The position numbers were made by a program, and so were the translations under genes. 23,290 nucleotides of DNA, taken from positions 1 through 23,290 of the forward strand of contig SKXR01000163.1 of assembly GCA_007128275.1 (NCBI GenBank), given 5' to 3'. The notes under the pieces were generated by a model that was not told the origin of the DNA, made no database searches, and worked only from the letters and a program-made list of their open reading frames with translations. The DNA is from Kiritimatiellia bacterium (GTDB lineage: Bacteria; Verrucomicrobiota; Kiritimatiellia; SLAD01). Positions 15,739 to 23,084 of the stretch are shown here, one piece after another; position 1 is the stretch's first letter, and each line of letters begins with the position of its first letter.

Positions 15739-17175
15739 TCAAAATTGAAAATAGATAAACTCCTCTGCAACGGGAACACTCGCCGCAAACAGGTAAATAA
15801 TGTACGCCCATACCAAAAACATCAAGTACAACGCCATCCGCAACCAGCCCGGTTGCTTCAAGACCAACAGAATATCATCCTGCCGGTATTGCCAGATCTC
15901 GTAAAGCCTGTAAGGCACCCATAACACGAGGTACCACCGCAGAACGGGGAAAAATTCCGGCATGAACTCAAATCCACTGAACAGCGCGCGCACCATTTCC
16001 CGGACGTGCGTCCAGTTTTCGGAACGGAACAGAAGCATGCTGAGTATCAGAAAGTGACGGCATACAGCCATTTTGCCGAGGCCCGACAAGGTTTCCGCCC
16101 ACCGCGTCCGGTAGCGTCGCCGCGGAAAGACTTTCAGCCACAAAAGATTGGCCGCCTGCGCGACCCCCAAACTGAATCCCCAGACCACAAAAGTCCATGC
16201 CGCACCGTGCCACAATCCGATCACGGTCATCACGAACACGATGTTCCCGGCTGTTTGCAGACCGCTGCTCCGCGTGGAACCCAGCACGACGTACAGATAA
16301 TCGCGAAGCCACGTCGACAGGGAAATGTGCCAGCGGGCCCAGAATTCGGACAGTCGTTTGGCAAATTCCGGGAACCGGAAGTTAAGCATGATATGAAAAC
16401 CCATCAACTTACCCAACCCACGGGCAATGTCGGAATACGCCGAGAAATCCAGCTGCAACAGCATGCCGAAAGCGATGAGGCTTAGAATCACCTCCTCCGT
16501 GGCCGCTTCGGAGGGGTTGGCAAAAATGCGGTTCACGATCGGGGCAAGATTATCAGCCAGCATCATCTTCTTGAACAAACCCCAGACCACCAGATAGACC
16601 CCTTCCCGGATCAAGGCGGGTGTGACGACGCGGGCCTTCTCGATCTGCGGAAGCAAATTACGGGCGCGCTCGATGGGCCCGGCGAGTAACTGCGGGAAGA
16701 AGGATACGAACAGCGCGAAATTCACGAAATCCGTCGTCGGCTTCATGCGCCGACGATAGATGTCCAGTGTGTAGCTGAGAGTCTGGAAGGTGTAGAAGGA
16801 TATCCCGATGGGAAGAATGATTTGCAACGTGGACCGATGCGCTTCCAATCCCACCAAGGCCACCAGATCCACAAAGGAATCCACGAAGAAATGGAAATAC
16901 TTGAAAAAGCCGAGCATCCCGAGATTGCCGACCAGACTGACGGCGACCCACGCTTTTCGACGGCTCACGGACTCCGCTTCATGCACCTTCAGTCCGCAGA
17001 TGTAATCGAGGACAATGGAAAACAGGATGAGCGCGAGAAAACGAAAATCCCAGGACCCGTAAAAGAAGAGGCTGGCCGCCAATAGCAGGCGGTTCTGCCA
17101 CCGATGTCCCAGCACCAGGTACAGCAGATAGACCACGGCAAAAAATACCGCAAAACTGTACGAATTAAAAAGCAA
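15739..17175 (-). CDS. MBOAT-family membrane-bound O-acyltransferase (AlgI/DltB-like)
   Basis: A 478-residue polytopic protein with the MBOAT signature. The N-terminus MLFNSYSFAVFF is near-identical in style to AlgI-type proteins. Residues 160-171 read FPQLLAGPIERA. FWARWHISLSTWLRDYLY (about 278-295) and TVIGLWHGAAWTFVVWG (about 317-333) contain the conserved His283 and the catalytic His323. These enzymes move an acyl group, commonly acetyl, across the membrane to a periplasmic partner or glycan. The start is a TTG at 17175, supported by the family-typical MLFNS opening and a GAGGCGG-like Shine-Dalgarno site. It begins 9 nt after the flippase stop and is followed by the SGNH gene. The donor and acceptor are not shown by sequence. 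Confidence 0.93.
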   Translation of the reverse strand: MLFNSYSFAVFFAVVYLLYLVLGHRWQNRLLLAASLFFYGSWDFRFLALILFSIVLDYICGLKVHEAESVSRRKAWVAVSLVGNLGMLGFFKYFHFFVDSFVDLVALVGLEAHRSTLQIILPIGISFYTFQTLSYTLDIYRRRMKPTTDFVNFALFVSFFPQLLAGPIERARNLLPQIEKARVVTPALIREGVYLVVWGLFKKMMLADNLAPIVNRIFANPSEAATEEVILSLIAFGMLLQLDFSAYSDIARGLGKLMGFHIMLNFRFPEFAKRLSEFWARWHISLSTWLRDYLYVVLGSTRSSGLQTAGNIVFVMTVIGLWHGAAWTFVVWGFSLGVAQAANLLWLKVFPRRRYRTRWAETLSGLGKMAVCRHFLILSMLLFRSENWTHVREMVRALFSGFEFMPEFFPVLRWYLVLWVPYRLYEIWQYRQDDILLVLKQPGWLRMALYLMFLVWAYIIYLFAASVPVAEEFIYFQF

Positions 17176-17184
17176 CGCGCCGCC

Positions 17185-18744
17185 TCACTCGCCCGCCAGA
17201 TTCTTAAGTTTTCGAGAGCGATCGCGGACATACGGGATCGCTCGGAATGTGTTCATATAATGCAGAAACCAGCCCCCGTTCCGTCCGACCCAACGAGGCG
17301 GTCCCACGAGTAGTAGCAAAGCGAATGCAACCACCGCAAGGCCTAAGACCAGCGACAGCGTAAAGAAGGGCGGAATTCCCCACCCCCGAAACAGCCAGGC
17401 CCAGAAAGCGGCCCAGGCGGCAATAATCAGGGAGGGGACAAGGGATTCCAGCGTCAAGGCGCCCCATCGACGCCAGGTCAGCACCTGCAGCGCCACACAC
17501 TGCTGAAGGGCCACCAAGGTATTCAAGGCGAAGGCCAGCGTCACGCCCACGGCGACGCCCCGCACGCCGTGGAAATGCCCCCCCCATGCACCCACAAACA
17601 TGGCCGCGGCATGGAAGGCCTGGCGGACGGACAACCGGTAGACATCCCCGCAACTGCGCGCCACAATATTGCATATGCGGCTTTGCATGGAAAAGAGCAT
17701 GCTGACGGACAGAATCCGTAACGGCCAGACGGTGTCTACCCATTGCCCGCCAAGCAGCACCGATACCATTTCATCGGCAAGAATCAACGTGACCACACTG
17801 ACCGGCAGAATCAGCAGACTCATAACGCCCAACGCATGCTGAAACACCCGCGCCAATCGTTCCCGATCATGTTGCACCTTGGCAAACGAAGGAAAGAGGA
17901 CATGCCCCATGACACGCGCCGGCAGCCGGATCAGCACGTGCGTGATGGATAATGCCCGGCTGTAGACCCCGAGCATTTCCGATCCCAGCCAGCGGCCGGT
18001 CACCAGCCGATCCACTCGCCGAGCCGTGTAGGAGAGGAATTCCGCCAAGGTAAACCCCCCGGCGGACGACAACAGCTCCTTCAGCGCGACGGCATCCAGC
18101 TGCGGCACCATCCGGTGCGGCTGCACGATATACAAGAAGAGTGCCTGCGCCGTCGCGGACGCAAGATGCGCGGCCACCAACGCCCATACCCCCCAACCCA
18201 GCCATGCCAACGTCAACCCGACACCGCCGTATCCAATCACATAGGCCGCGACATCGATGCCCGCCATCTTTCGGAATTTTAGAGAGCGCTGGATCAGATT
18301 CCGCGACACCACCGACACCGTATGAATCGGGAATACAAACGCCATGACGCGCAGAATGGCCACCAGCTCCGGCATTTGAAAGAAGCGGGCCAACGGCGGA
18401 GCCAACCACCAGATGATTCCAATCATCATGATCCCCAACAACAGCGAGAAGGTGAATCCTGTCCGTATATGCTCCGCTCGCAATTCCCTGCGCTGCACCA
18501 GGACGGGGCCGATCCCGGCGAGTTGAAACACTTCCGAAAGGCCGATGACCACCATGGCCGCCGCGACCAGACCAAAATCCGACGGCGTCAGAAGTCGCGC
18601 CAGAATGGCCGTAATAAAAAGATTCAATACGGACTGCGCGCCGGCGCTGGTGAAGAGCCAGAACATGCCGGTCATCGCGTTACGGATCAATCCCCCCGGT
18701 GGGCGCCCCGTTACGGCATCGGTATTGTCATCAAAATATTGCAT
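17185..18744 (-). CDS. Wzx/WzxC-type polysaccharide flippase (MOP superfamily)
   Basis: A 519-residue protein with about 12-14 hydrophobic helices, which flips undecaprenyl-linked repeat units to the periplasm. The N-terminal half carries family-typical segments: a helix with SAGAQSVLNLFITAILARLL, then TPSDFGLVAAAMVVIG (about 54-69), and GIGPVLVQRRELRAEHIRTGFTFSLLLG. SRNLIQRSLKFRKMAGIDV also fits WzxC/polysaccharide-transporter proteins. The Arg-rich C-terminus (DRSRKLKNLAGE) should be cytoplasmic. The ATG at 18744 is 36 bp past the Wzz-like stop and lacks a Shine-Dalgarno site. A TATAAA hexamer stands 7 bases before it, so an internal leaderless promoter is possible. The placement ahead of MBOAT, SGNH and sulfotransferase genes fits coordinated export and modification. 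Confidence 0.92.
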   Translation of the reverse strand: MQYFDDNTDAVTGRPPGGLIRNAMTGMFWLFTSAGAQSVLNLFITAILARLLTPSDFGLVAAAMVVIGLSEVFQLAGIGPVLVQRRELRAEHIRTGFTFSLLLGIMMIGIIWWLAPPLARFFQMPELVAILRVMAFVFPIHTVSVVSRNLIQRSLKFRKMAGIDVAAYVIGYGGVGLTLAWLGWGVWALVAAHLASATAQALFLYIVQPHRMVPQLDAVALKELLSSAGGFTLAEFLSYTARRVDRLVTGRWLGSEMLGVYSRALSITHVLIRLPARVMGHVLFPSFAKVQHDRERLARVFQHALGVMSLLILPVSVVTLILADEMVSVLLGGQWVDTVWPLRILSVSMLFSMQSRICNIVARSCGDVYRLSVRQAFHAAAMFVGAWGGHFHGVRGVAVGVTLAFALNTLVALQQCVALQVLTWRRWGALTLESLVPSLIIAAWAAFWAWLFRGWGIPPFFTLSLVLGLAVVAFALLLLVGPPRWVGRNGGWFLHYMNTFRAIPYVRDRSRKLKNLAGE

Positions 18745-18751
18745 GGGCGAT

Positions 18752-18757
18752 TTTATA
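18752..18757 (-). promoter_or_regulatory. -10-like hexamer immediately upstream of the flippase
   Basis: TATAAA on the minus strand matches five of six positions of the -10 consensus and ends 7 bases before the ATG at 18744. No matching -35 box and no Shine-Dalgarno site were found. It may drive a leaderless transcript or be chance. Confidence 0.25.
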
Positions 18758-18780
18758 CACGGCCAGCGCGCTCCACCATC

Positions 18781-19464
18781 TCAGCCGGAGAGAGACCCGG
18801 CGCGTGCCGAATCCCGCAGAACGAAGAAACCGGAAAGAATCACGACAAACAGTATGAACACGAGCACCAGTTGGCCCGCCAAATGTTCCCCCTGTTCGGC
18901 CACCACCGGATCGCTGAACGCCAGTGTCCCGCTGAAATCCTTCGCGTTCGCCTCCTCCTCTTCCTCTTCCGCTGCCGCCAAACGGTATTCGAGATAAGCC
19001 GCATGATAGGTTGGGATTTCGTTCTCGTATACATCCTTCCAAAGTGCCAAGCGTCGCAAGGCCTGTTCGGGAGAGTCCGCCACGGCCTCAAGGAGCAGGT
19101 TCTGCCCGAACCGGGAGATAAGGGGTATCACTTGGTACGGGTAACTTCGCAACCCGGCATTCGCCGCCGGATCATCCTGCTGAAGACGCGCCATGACCTT
19201 TTCCCGGAACGGAGCCGAACGGACGAGCCGAAAATGGGAGCGAACAGGCAGCGCCTCTTCGTTCACGAGAATGGGATAGTCCCCCACATCAAGGATCATT
19301 TCCGCCGAGTAACTGACCGGCAATACGCGAAGCAGCCCGATAATCGCCCCGGTCATCAAAACCGCGCCGAGCAGTATCGGGACCATCCGCCTTCGGACAA
19401 TCCGACCCGCGATGCCGACCGCGGGGCCGCCTACTCCGTCCCGGCCATCCTTGGATTCGATCAT
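18781..19464 (-). CDS. Short Wzz-like chain-length/co-polymerase protein
   Basis: A 227-residue protein with the two-helix layout of polysaccharide co-polymerases. TM1 is at about 28-48 (a hydrophobic run after RRR), with a periplasmic region of about 150 residues, then TM2 at about 199-217 (VLVFILFVVILSGFFVL) and a short cytoplasmic tail. The SYSAEMILDVG segment after TM1 resembles the first strand of Wzz domains. There is no Walker motif or Tyr-rich tail, so no fused kinase. A run of six Glu (about 166-171) lies in a predicted helix before TM2. The ATG at 19464 is preceded by GAAGAGGAGG very close upstream; an ATG at 19509 is the alternative. The gene sits first in the block, before Wzx. 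It would set chain length in the inner membrane. Confidence 0.72.
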   Translation of the reverse strand: MIESKDGRDGVGGPAVGIAGRIVRRRMVPILLGAVLMTGAIIGLLRVLPVSYSAEMILDVGDYPILVNEEALPVRSHFRLVRSAPFREKVMARLQQDDPAANAGLRSYPYQVIPLISRFGQNLLLEAVADSPEQALRRLALWKDVYENEIPTYHAAYLEYRLAAAEEEEEEANAKDFSGTLAFSDPVVAEQGEHLAGQLVLVFILFVVILSGFFVLRDSARAGSLSG

Positions 19465-19508
19465 AACCTCCTCTTCATCACGTTCGCGTTTGCTTTCTTG
19501 ATCGCGCA

Positions 19509-19524
19509 TTCTAGAATGCTAGAA
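19509..19524. repeat. Short perfect palindrome in the divergent promoter region
   Basis: TTCTAG-aatg-CTAGAA has 6-bp arms and a 4-bp loop. It lies between the minus-strand Wzz-like gene and the plus-strand flippase-like gene, overlapping the alternative ATG at 19509. It could be an operator. CTGCA-caa-TGCAG follows near 19566-19578. No regulator gene is in the window. Confidence 0.3.
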
Positions 19525-19616
19525 AACAGAAAACACGGCATACTTCAAGCTGGATATTATCAGACCTGCACAATGCAGACTTGCATATTCCCCCGCAAGC
19601 CGATACGAGGAGGGCC

Positions 19617-19650
19617 TTGAGGCTGGGTATATCCGACGTATAGAACGCTC
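19617..19650 (+). promoter_or_regulatory. Possible leaderless promoter for the flippase-like gene
   Basis: TTGAGG (19617-19622), a 16-base spacer and TATAGA (19639-19644) are followed by only six bases before the ATG at 19651. A purine-rich GAGGAGGG near 19606-19613 is too far away to act as a Shine-Dalgarno site, and no in-frame start lies between. Transcription would begin at about the start codon. Box matches are moderate. Confidence 0.35.
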
Positions 19651-20688
19651 ATGACGATGCCGCGCACCATTACATCCGTGCTGATGTTTATGCTCAAGCT
19701 GAGCGTCAGCGCAGGGATCTTGATCTGGATATTCTCGCGTATCCCGTTCAGCGGCGTGCTGGACACGCTGCTCGCAGCCCACGCCGGTTTGCTGACCGCC
19801 GCCTACCTCGTCATGGTCGTCAACCACTGGGCCAACTCGGTCAAGACACGGATCCTCACCGCTCGACAGGGCCTGACACTTTCAGTCCATGACATCTTCC
19901 GGATCTCGGCGGTGACGTCGTTCTACAAGCTGATCCTGCCGGGCGGCGTAGGGGGCGGCGTCATCCGCTGGTATAAACTGGCGCGGCACGACAACAAGCC
20001 CATGGAAGCGTTCAACGTCATCATGTACGACCGTGTGATCGGCACCATGACCATGGCGTTACTGGCGCTGCTGTTCGTCGCGCTGGACCCGATGTTCATG
20101 GCGCATCCCTACGCGGTGCCGGCGGCCTTGGTGTTGCTGCTCTCCCTGATCGCGCCGATCCTCTTCTGGGCGGTGGCGTTCAACGGACGCTGGTCCCGCT
20201 GGATCTATGGTCGACTACCGGCCTTCGTGCCGTTCCGTGTACGTGAATACCTCCAGAAACTCGCCGTTTCGGCGGACCGGTTCAGTGGTTTGAATGCCAA
20301 GACCCATGTGCGGATTTGGGTCTGGACGATCGCGTCGCGCTTCATGACCTTGTATTTCTACTATCTGTTTGCACAGGCGCTGGAGCTCGACCTGTCGTTC
20401 GCCGCCATTGCCTGGGTGCGCACGGTCGTTTACATGTTGATCCTGATCCCCATCAGTTTTTCCGGACTCGGCGTGCGTGAAGGCGCGTTGCTCCTGATGC
20501 TCGCCCCGTACGGGATCGTCCCCGAAAGCGCCGTCGCCTTCTCCATGCTTTCCTTCATCGCCATTCTCATCATGGGGGCTTGGGGCGGCGCATACGAACT
20601 ATTCGACCTGCTCACGCCGGGACGACGGCGCATGCGTGAAGCGGAGAAAAGGATTCCCACGCCGCCGGATCCCGCCATTACCGGATAA
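19651..20688 (+). CDS. Flippase-like / lysylphosphatidylglycerol-synthase transmembrane-domain protein (UPF0104-like)
   Basis: A 345-residue polytopic protein with about eight helices, matching the pattern of the LPG synthase TM / AglD-like family. Signature segments are VMVVNHWANSVKTRILTA (about 51-68), ISAVTSFYKLILPGGVGGGVIRWYKL (about 86-111, with the glycine-rich LPGGVGGG loop typical of the family) and ISFSGLGVREGALLLML near residue 270. Members are found in glycan loci and are thought to handle lipid or lipid-linked sugar translocation, but the function is not settled. No soluble MprF-like aminoacyltransferase domain is attached. It is one of three plus-strand genes and reads away from the export block. 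The start may be ATG 19651 or ATG 19657. Confidence 0.86.
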   Translation: MTMPRTITSVLMFMLKLSVSAGILIWIFSRIPFSGVLDTLLAAHAGLLTAAYLVMVVNHWANSVKTRILTARQGLTLSVHDIFRISAVTSFYKLILPGGVGGGVIRWYKLARHDNKPMEAFNVIMYDRVIGTMTMALLALLFVALDPMFMAHPYAVPAALVLLLSLIAPILFWAVAFNGRWSRWIYGRLPAFVPFRVREYLQKLAVSADRFSGLNAKTHVRIWVWTIASRFMTLYFYYLFAQALELDLSFAAIAWVRTVVYMLILIPISFSGLGVREGALLLMLAPYGIVPESAVAFSMLSFIAILIMGAWGGAYELFDLLTPGRRRMREAEKRIPTPPDPAITG

Positions 20689-20715
20689 GCGGTCACCTAT
20701 ACCTTAAGAGTGGCG

Positions 20716-20730
20716 CAGGCTTCCAGCCTG
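20716..20730. repeat. Short inverted repeat (hairpin 1)
   Basis: CAGGCT-tcc-AGCCTG, 6-bp perfect arms, 28 bp after the stop of the flippase-like gene, within GTGGCGCAGGC...CCTGTGAG context. Its form resembles dispersed palindromes seen as repeats in several bacterial genomes. Confidence 0.55.
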
Positions 20731-20764
20731 TGAGTCCTGGCACATTGGCCGGACCAAGACAAAA

Positions 20765-20787
20765 GACACAGGCAAGATGCCTGTGTC
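20765..20787. terminator. Strong hairpin between convergent genes (possible bidirectional terminator or dispersed repeat)
   Basis: GACACAGGCA-aga-TGCCTGTGTC has 10-bp perfect arms and a 3-base loop. It lies between the plus-strand flippase-like gene (stop 20688) and the minus-strand acetyltransferase (stop 20828). No T-run follows, so intrinsic termination is uncertain. Together with hairpin 1 it resembles a REP-like pair. Confidence 0.5.
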
Positions 20788-20827
20788 ACGCTTCGGCGGC
20801 CGCTTACCTGACTCTTTCAACGGGCGG

Positions 20828-21478
20828 CTAGCGTGTCGTGCGCACTTGGCGCGCCGGCATGCCCGCTGCAACCGTGTGGTCCGGTAGATCCTTGCTCACC
20901 ACCGAATTGGAGGCCACCGTGACATGGCGCCCGACGCGAACGCCGGGCATGAGCACGGCGCCCATCCCGATCAGCGAGTAATCGCCGATATGCGCGTTGC
21001 CCCCGACGACGACTCCCGCCGCCAGGTGCGCGCATCGCCCCACCACACTTTCATGCCCCAATCCCACCCCGTGCCCGATGAGGGCGTGGTCTCCGATCAC
21101 GCATTCCGCCCCGATAGCCGTATGCGCGTGCAGAAACACTCCGATGCCCAGGGCCACCTCGCGCATGACGAAGGAAGAGGGATGCACGATCGTCGCCAGC
21201 GTCAATCCGGCATCCGCCAGACGGGCGGCGGCCTCGCCCCGCGCCTTGTTGTCGCCGATCGTCACGAAGGCGCAGGAGACGTCGCCGTCCGTCAAGGCGG
21301 GCAGCGCCGTCATGTCGCCCACCACGTCGTACCCGAGCACTTGTGTCCCCCGGCGCGACGGATCATCGTCGAGGATGCCGGCGACGACATAGCGCCCTTG
21401 CGCCTCCAAGACGCCGATCACGGACTTGGCGTGGCCGCCGCATCCGTAGAGGTAAAGCTCTTGGGGTTCGTCATGCAT
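20828..21478 (-). CDS. NeuD/PglD-family sugar O/N-acetyltransferase
   Basis: A 216-residue acetyltransferase. It has an N-terminal Rossmann-like domain (LYLYGCGGHAKSVIGVLEAQ from about residue 8, the family-typical GxGGHAK) and a C-terminal left-handed beta-helix of hexapeptide repeats (about 105-200). GLGHESVVG places His142-Glu143 where PglD uses its catalytic His/Glu pair. PglD acetylates the 4-amino group of a UDP-4-amino-6-deoxy sugar, so it would complete the dehydratase and aminotransferase steps encoded 17 kb to the left. The start ATG at 21478 overlaps the rmlC stop by 8 bases (ATGCATGA). The frame is open to 21535 inside rmlC, but the GxGGHAK domain normally starts near the N-terminus. 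Confidence 0.9.
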   Translation of the reverse strand: MHDEPQELYLYGCGGHAKSVIGVLEAQGRYVVAGILDDDPSRRGTQVLGYDVVGDMTALPALTDGDVSCAFVTIGDNKARGEAAARLADAGLTLATIVHPSSFVMREVALGIGVFLHAHTAIGAECVIGDHALIGHGVGLGHESVVGRCAHLAAGVVVGGNAHIGDYSLIGMGAVLMPGVRVGRHVTVASNSVVSKDLPDHTVAAGMPARQVRTTR

Positions 21479-22040
21479 GCGCGAATTCCGGGAGATCCTC
21501 TTCCGTGAGATCGACCAGCGCGGGAAGCGACGCATCCTTCTCGGACAACACCGGCGTTGTGACCGGCCAGTCGATCCCCAGCCCGGCGTCGTTCCAAAGC
21601 AAACCGCAATCGTCGTCGGGCCGGTAGAGGTCCGTGCACTTGTACATGACCGCCGCCGTCTCGCTCAGCACCACGAAGCCGTGGGCGAAGCCTTCGGGGA
21701 CATACAACTGATGATGATTTTCGCCGGACAGCGTGTGCCCTTCCCATTGACCGAACGTCGGCGAACCGCGCCGGATATCGACGGCCACATCGAAGATCTC
21801 GCCCTGCACCACATAGACCAGCTTCCCTTGGGGGTATTTCCGCTGATAATGAAGACCGCGCAAGACGCGCGCCTTAGAAAAGGAAAAATTGTCCTGCACG
21901 AACGCGCGGTCAATACCCGCTTCGCGATACTTATCCGCGTGGTAGGTCTCCGTAAAGAACCCGCGCACATCAGGAAATGCGCGCGGCCGAATCGACAGCA
22001 CGCCCGGCAAGTTCCCCTCGATCACTTCCAGTCCCGCCAT
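21471..22040 (-). CDS. rfbC: dTDP-4-dehydrorhamnose 3,5-epimerase
   Basis: A 189-residue cupin-fold epimerase of the RmlC family with the usual length. Active-site elements are RGLHYQ (catalytic His64), QGKLVYVVQGEIFDVAVDIRRGSPTFG (about 71-97), YVPEGFAHGF (about 113-122) and VMYKCTD (Tyr133, the general acid). It epimerises C3 and C5 of dTDP-4-keto-6-deoxyglucose, or in relatives only one of them. The ATG at 22040 is one base past the rmlA TAA, and its stop overlaps the acetyltransferase start. rmlB and rmlD are absent from the window, so the final dTDP-sugar is not certain; full RmlC residues suggest rhamnose. Confidence 0.95.
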   Translation of the reverse strand: MAGLEVIEGNLPGVLSIRPRAFPDVRGFFTETYHADKYREAGIDRAFVQDNFSFSKARVLRGLHYQRKYPQGKLVYVVQGEIFDVAVDIRRGSPTFGQWEGHTLSGENHHQLYVPEGFAHGFVVLSETAAVMYKCTDLYRPDDDCGLLWNDAGLGIDWPVTTPVLSEKDASLPALVDLTEEDLPEFAHA

Positions 22041-22041
22041 A

Positions 22042-22917
22042 TTACCACTCCGGATGATCCGCGATATCCCGCAGATACCTGCCATACTCGTTCTTGGACA
22101 ACGGCCCGGCCAGCCCCCGCAATTGATCCGCGGTGATCCAGCCCTTGCGGAAAGCGATCTCCTCCACACACGCCATCTTCAAGCCTTGCCGTTCTTCAAT
22201 CGTCTGCACATAGTTCGACGCCTGCAACAGGGACTCGTGCGTGCCCGTATCCAGCCAGGCGAATCCGCGGCCCAACCGTTCTACCTGCAAGGCGCCCTTC
22301 TCCAGATAAACGCGGTTCAAATCCGTGATCTCCAACTCCCCGCGCGCGGACGGTTTCAGATTTCTTGCAATCTCCACCACTTCGTTGTCATAGAAATACA
22401 GGCCCGGCACCGCATACCGCGATTTCGGCTCCGCAGGCTTCTCCTCGATGTCGAGTACCTTCCCCGTGGAATCGAAGGACACCACGCCATACCGTTCCGG
22501 ATCCTTGACCAGATAGCCGAACACCAGCCCCCCCTCCTTCAAGTCACCGGCCTTCTTCAGAATGGCGTGCAGACTATGACCGAAGAAAATGTTGTCGCCC
22601 AAAACCAGCGCCACAGAGTCTTGTCCGATAAAGTCCGCCCCGATGATGAAGGCCTGCGCCAAGCCTTCGGGCTTCGGTTGCTCTTCGTAGGACAGGTTCA
22701 ATCCCAACTGGGTTCCGTCGCCCAGTAGTTTTCTAAACAACGGCAAATCCTGCGGGGTGGAAATGATCAGAATATCCCGGATCCCCGCCAGCATCAGAAC
22801 CGACAGTGGATAGAAGATCATGGGTTTATCGTAGACGGGCAGGAGCTGTTTGCTCACCACCTGGGTGATGGGATACAACCGCGTCCCCGATCCCCCGGCT
22901 AGAATAATGCCTTTCAT
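22042..22917 (-). CDS. rfbA: Glucose-1-phosphate thymidylyltransferase
   Basis: A 291-residue nucleotidyltransferase, the standard RmlA length. It opens MKGIILAGGSGTRLYPIT, the signature nucleotide-binding loop, then SKQLLPVYDKPMIFYPL (about 22-38). VLGDNIFFG (about 105-113) carries the metal-binding Asp, and EEKPAEPKSRYAVPGLYFYD (about 157-176) and WLDTGTHESLLQA (about 221-233) are conserved. It makes dTDP-glucose from glucose 1-phosphate and dTTP. AGGAGA stands 7 nt before the ATG, a good Shine-Dalgarno site. It is the first gene of the three-gene rmlA-rmlC-acetyltransferase unit, so its promoter should lie in 22918-23080, but no convincing minus-strand boxes were found. Confidence 0.97.
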   Translation of the reverse strand: MKGIILAGGSGTRLYPITQVVSKQLLPVYDKPMIFYPLSVLMLAGIRDILIISTPQDLPLFRKLLGDGTQLGLNLSYEEQPKPEGLAQAFIIGADFIGQDSVALVLGDNIFFGHSLHAILKKAGDLKEGGLVFGYLVKDPERYGVVSFDSTGKVLDIEEKPAEPKSRYAVPGLYFYDNEVVEIARNLKPSARGELEITDLNRVYLEKGALQVERLGRGFAWLDTGTHESLLQASNYVQTIEERQGLKMACVEEIAFRKGWITADQLRGLAGPLSKNEYGRYLRDIADHPEW

Positions 22918-23015
22918 GCGCTGTTCTCCTTAATCGGGACCTAGCATGGCGATAGTTGGGCGGAGATGCAAGCCGTTGTTGGTTGGGACGCACCGGGCCG
23001 CCAATCGCGCAGTCC

Positions 23016-23049
23016 ATGCACCGTGTGGGTTGACCTTTATGCGGTGCAT
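23016..23049. repeat. Inverted repeat spanning the tRNA promoter
   Basis: ATGCACCG (23016-23023) and CGGTGCAT (23042-23049) are perfect 8-bp inverted arms separated by 18 bases. They bracket the -35 box and part of the spacer of the presumed tRNA-Ser promoter. It could be a regulator-binding site or the remnant of a hairpin; no regulator is nearby. Confidence 0.45.
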
Positions 23050-23059
23050 CTGTTATGAG
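23030..23059 (+). promoter_or_regulatory. Sigma70-type promoter of tRNA-Ser
   Basis: TTGACC (23030-23035) and TATGAG (23054-23059) are 18 bases apart and end 25 bases before the mature tRNA. The -35 box matches five of six consensus positions and the -10 box four of six. Position and strand fit the tRNA gene. Confidence 0.6.
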
Positions 23060-23084
23060 TACCGCTCCTTTGGGTTCCCTATCA

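Noticed and set aside
18322..19620. 432-codon plus-strand open frame
   Set aside because: Antisense to Wzx and the Wzz-like gene and crosses their boundary; translation is Arg/Gln/His-rich without a fold signature.
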